Notes under the pieces: model-generated
What the model was told of the DNA's origin: nothing
What the model saw: only the letters and a program-made list of their open reading frames with translations
The model's database searches: none
NCBI GenBank assembly: GCA_039105265.1
Contig: JAPFFF010000036.1
Coordinates: 496,001-560,000, forward strand
Reading direction: 5' to 3'
DNA from: Tritrichomonas musculus
Taxonomy: Eukaryota > Parabasalia > Tritrichomonadida > Tritrichomonadidae
DNA: 64,000 nucleotides
Program-made: the position numbers and the translations under genes
In this document: piece after piece, positions 63,892 through 64,000 of the stretch
Layout: every line of letters starts with the position of its first letter
How positions within the stretch are numbered: position 1 is the stretch's first letter

Positions 63892-64000
63892 ACAACCAAT
63901 CACAAAACGATACTATCACACACAATCAAAAGATTTTAATCTTCCTGATGATTTCGTTTATAGTCGCAACAAGAAGTATATTGTTGTTCAGTATTGCGGG
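63881..64000 (+). CDS. Start of a further Polinton gene (cut by the window edge)
   Basis: An open frame from ATG 63,881 (MKAKQPITKRYYHTQSKDFNLPDDFVYSRNKKYIVVQYCG) continues past the window. It overlaps the integrase stop by 11 bases. By position, next to the integrase, it may be the lineage-B counterpart of the small conserved protein at 52,732, but similarity is too short to be sure. Confidence 0.5.
   Translation, partial: MKAKQPITKRYYHTQSKDFNLPDDFVYSRNKKYIVVQYCG

Larger units (their letters stand above)
58442..64000 (+). mobile_element. Lineage-B Polinton, copy 2 (runs off the window)
   Basis: The left tip AGTAGTATATATCAGTCGG is at 58,442, with internal hairpins (GGGCTAAAGCCC; AGTCG/CGACT). 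Genes follow within 130 bases and are packed tightly to the window end: two small divergent genes, coiled-coil protein, amphipathic protein, major capsid protein, HNH endonuclease, integrase and a further gene start. All visible frames look whole, so the part in view shows no breaks. It is probably young; the far end and its polymerase are not in view. Confidence 0.85.

Overview
The window looks like nuclear DNA of a parabasalid protist, a trichomonad close to Trichomonas or Tritrichomonas. The evidence is very AT-rich spacers, intronless genes, a paired R2R3 Myb family, a CAMK-like kinase, a PDDEXK_2-type Rpn protein, initiator-like (Inr) TCAYWW motifs a few bases before start codons, and a heavy load of Maverick/Polinton, Merlin and Tc1 elements. 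The genus is inferred; no rRNA or species marker is present.

Layout. 1-7.3 kb is a giant foldback: two arms of about 2.8 and 3.2 kb around a 1.2 kb loop, each arm carrying a 122-bp tandem array made of hairpins. 7.3-12 kb holds host genes: a protein kinase, a tRNA-Thr, an R2R3 Myb gene and an unassigned small gene. 12-14.5 kb is gene-free. 14.5-16.8 kb is a 2-kb Polinton derivative lying inside a remnant of another copy of one of its own genes. 18.8-19.7 kb is a Merlin (IS1016-like) transposase, followed by a 1.27-kb array of a 15-bp minisatellite. 23.87-27.75 kb is a 3.9-kb element with 314-bp terminal inverted repeats, a DEAH-type SF2 helicase and two small genes; it sits just upstream of a decayed sulfatase-fold gene. 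30.1-31.3 kb is a second copy of the tRNA-Thr plus Myb block. 32.4-33.1 kb is a decayed alpha-amylase piece and 33.7-34.7 kb an intact PDDEXK_2 gene.

From 34.8 kb to the end most of the DNA is Polinton material. It comprises a fibre-like gene split by a MITE (34.8-37.8 kb), a lineage-B Polinton fossil (about 38.3-47.2 kb) whose major capsid gene is split by a 2.2-kb element with 420-bp GC-rich terminal repeats, and a lineage-A Polinton fossil (47.5-54.9 kb) with capsid, packaging ATPase, integrase and minor-capsid parts. A Tc1-like transposon sits in the end of lineage A. After a host-like interval (54.9-58.4 kb: acidic ORF, transposase remnant, 83-bp tandem repeat), a second lineage-B Polinton starts at 58,442 and runs off the window. 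Its visible genes (small virion-type proteins, major capsid protein, HNH endonuclease, integrase) look whole.

The most interesting signal is a terminal signature shared by four element ends (23,867, 38,342, 54,943 and 58,442): AGTAGTAT followed within about 50 bases by a hairpin. The two elements visible from end to end both have 5-bp target duplications. This links a helicase-only element and a fibre-fragment element to the lineage-B Polinton, and suggests satellites mobilised in trans.
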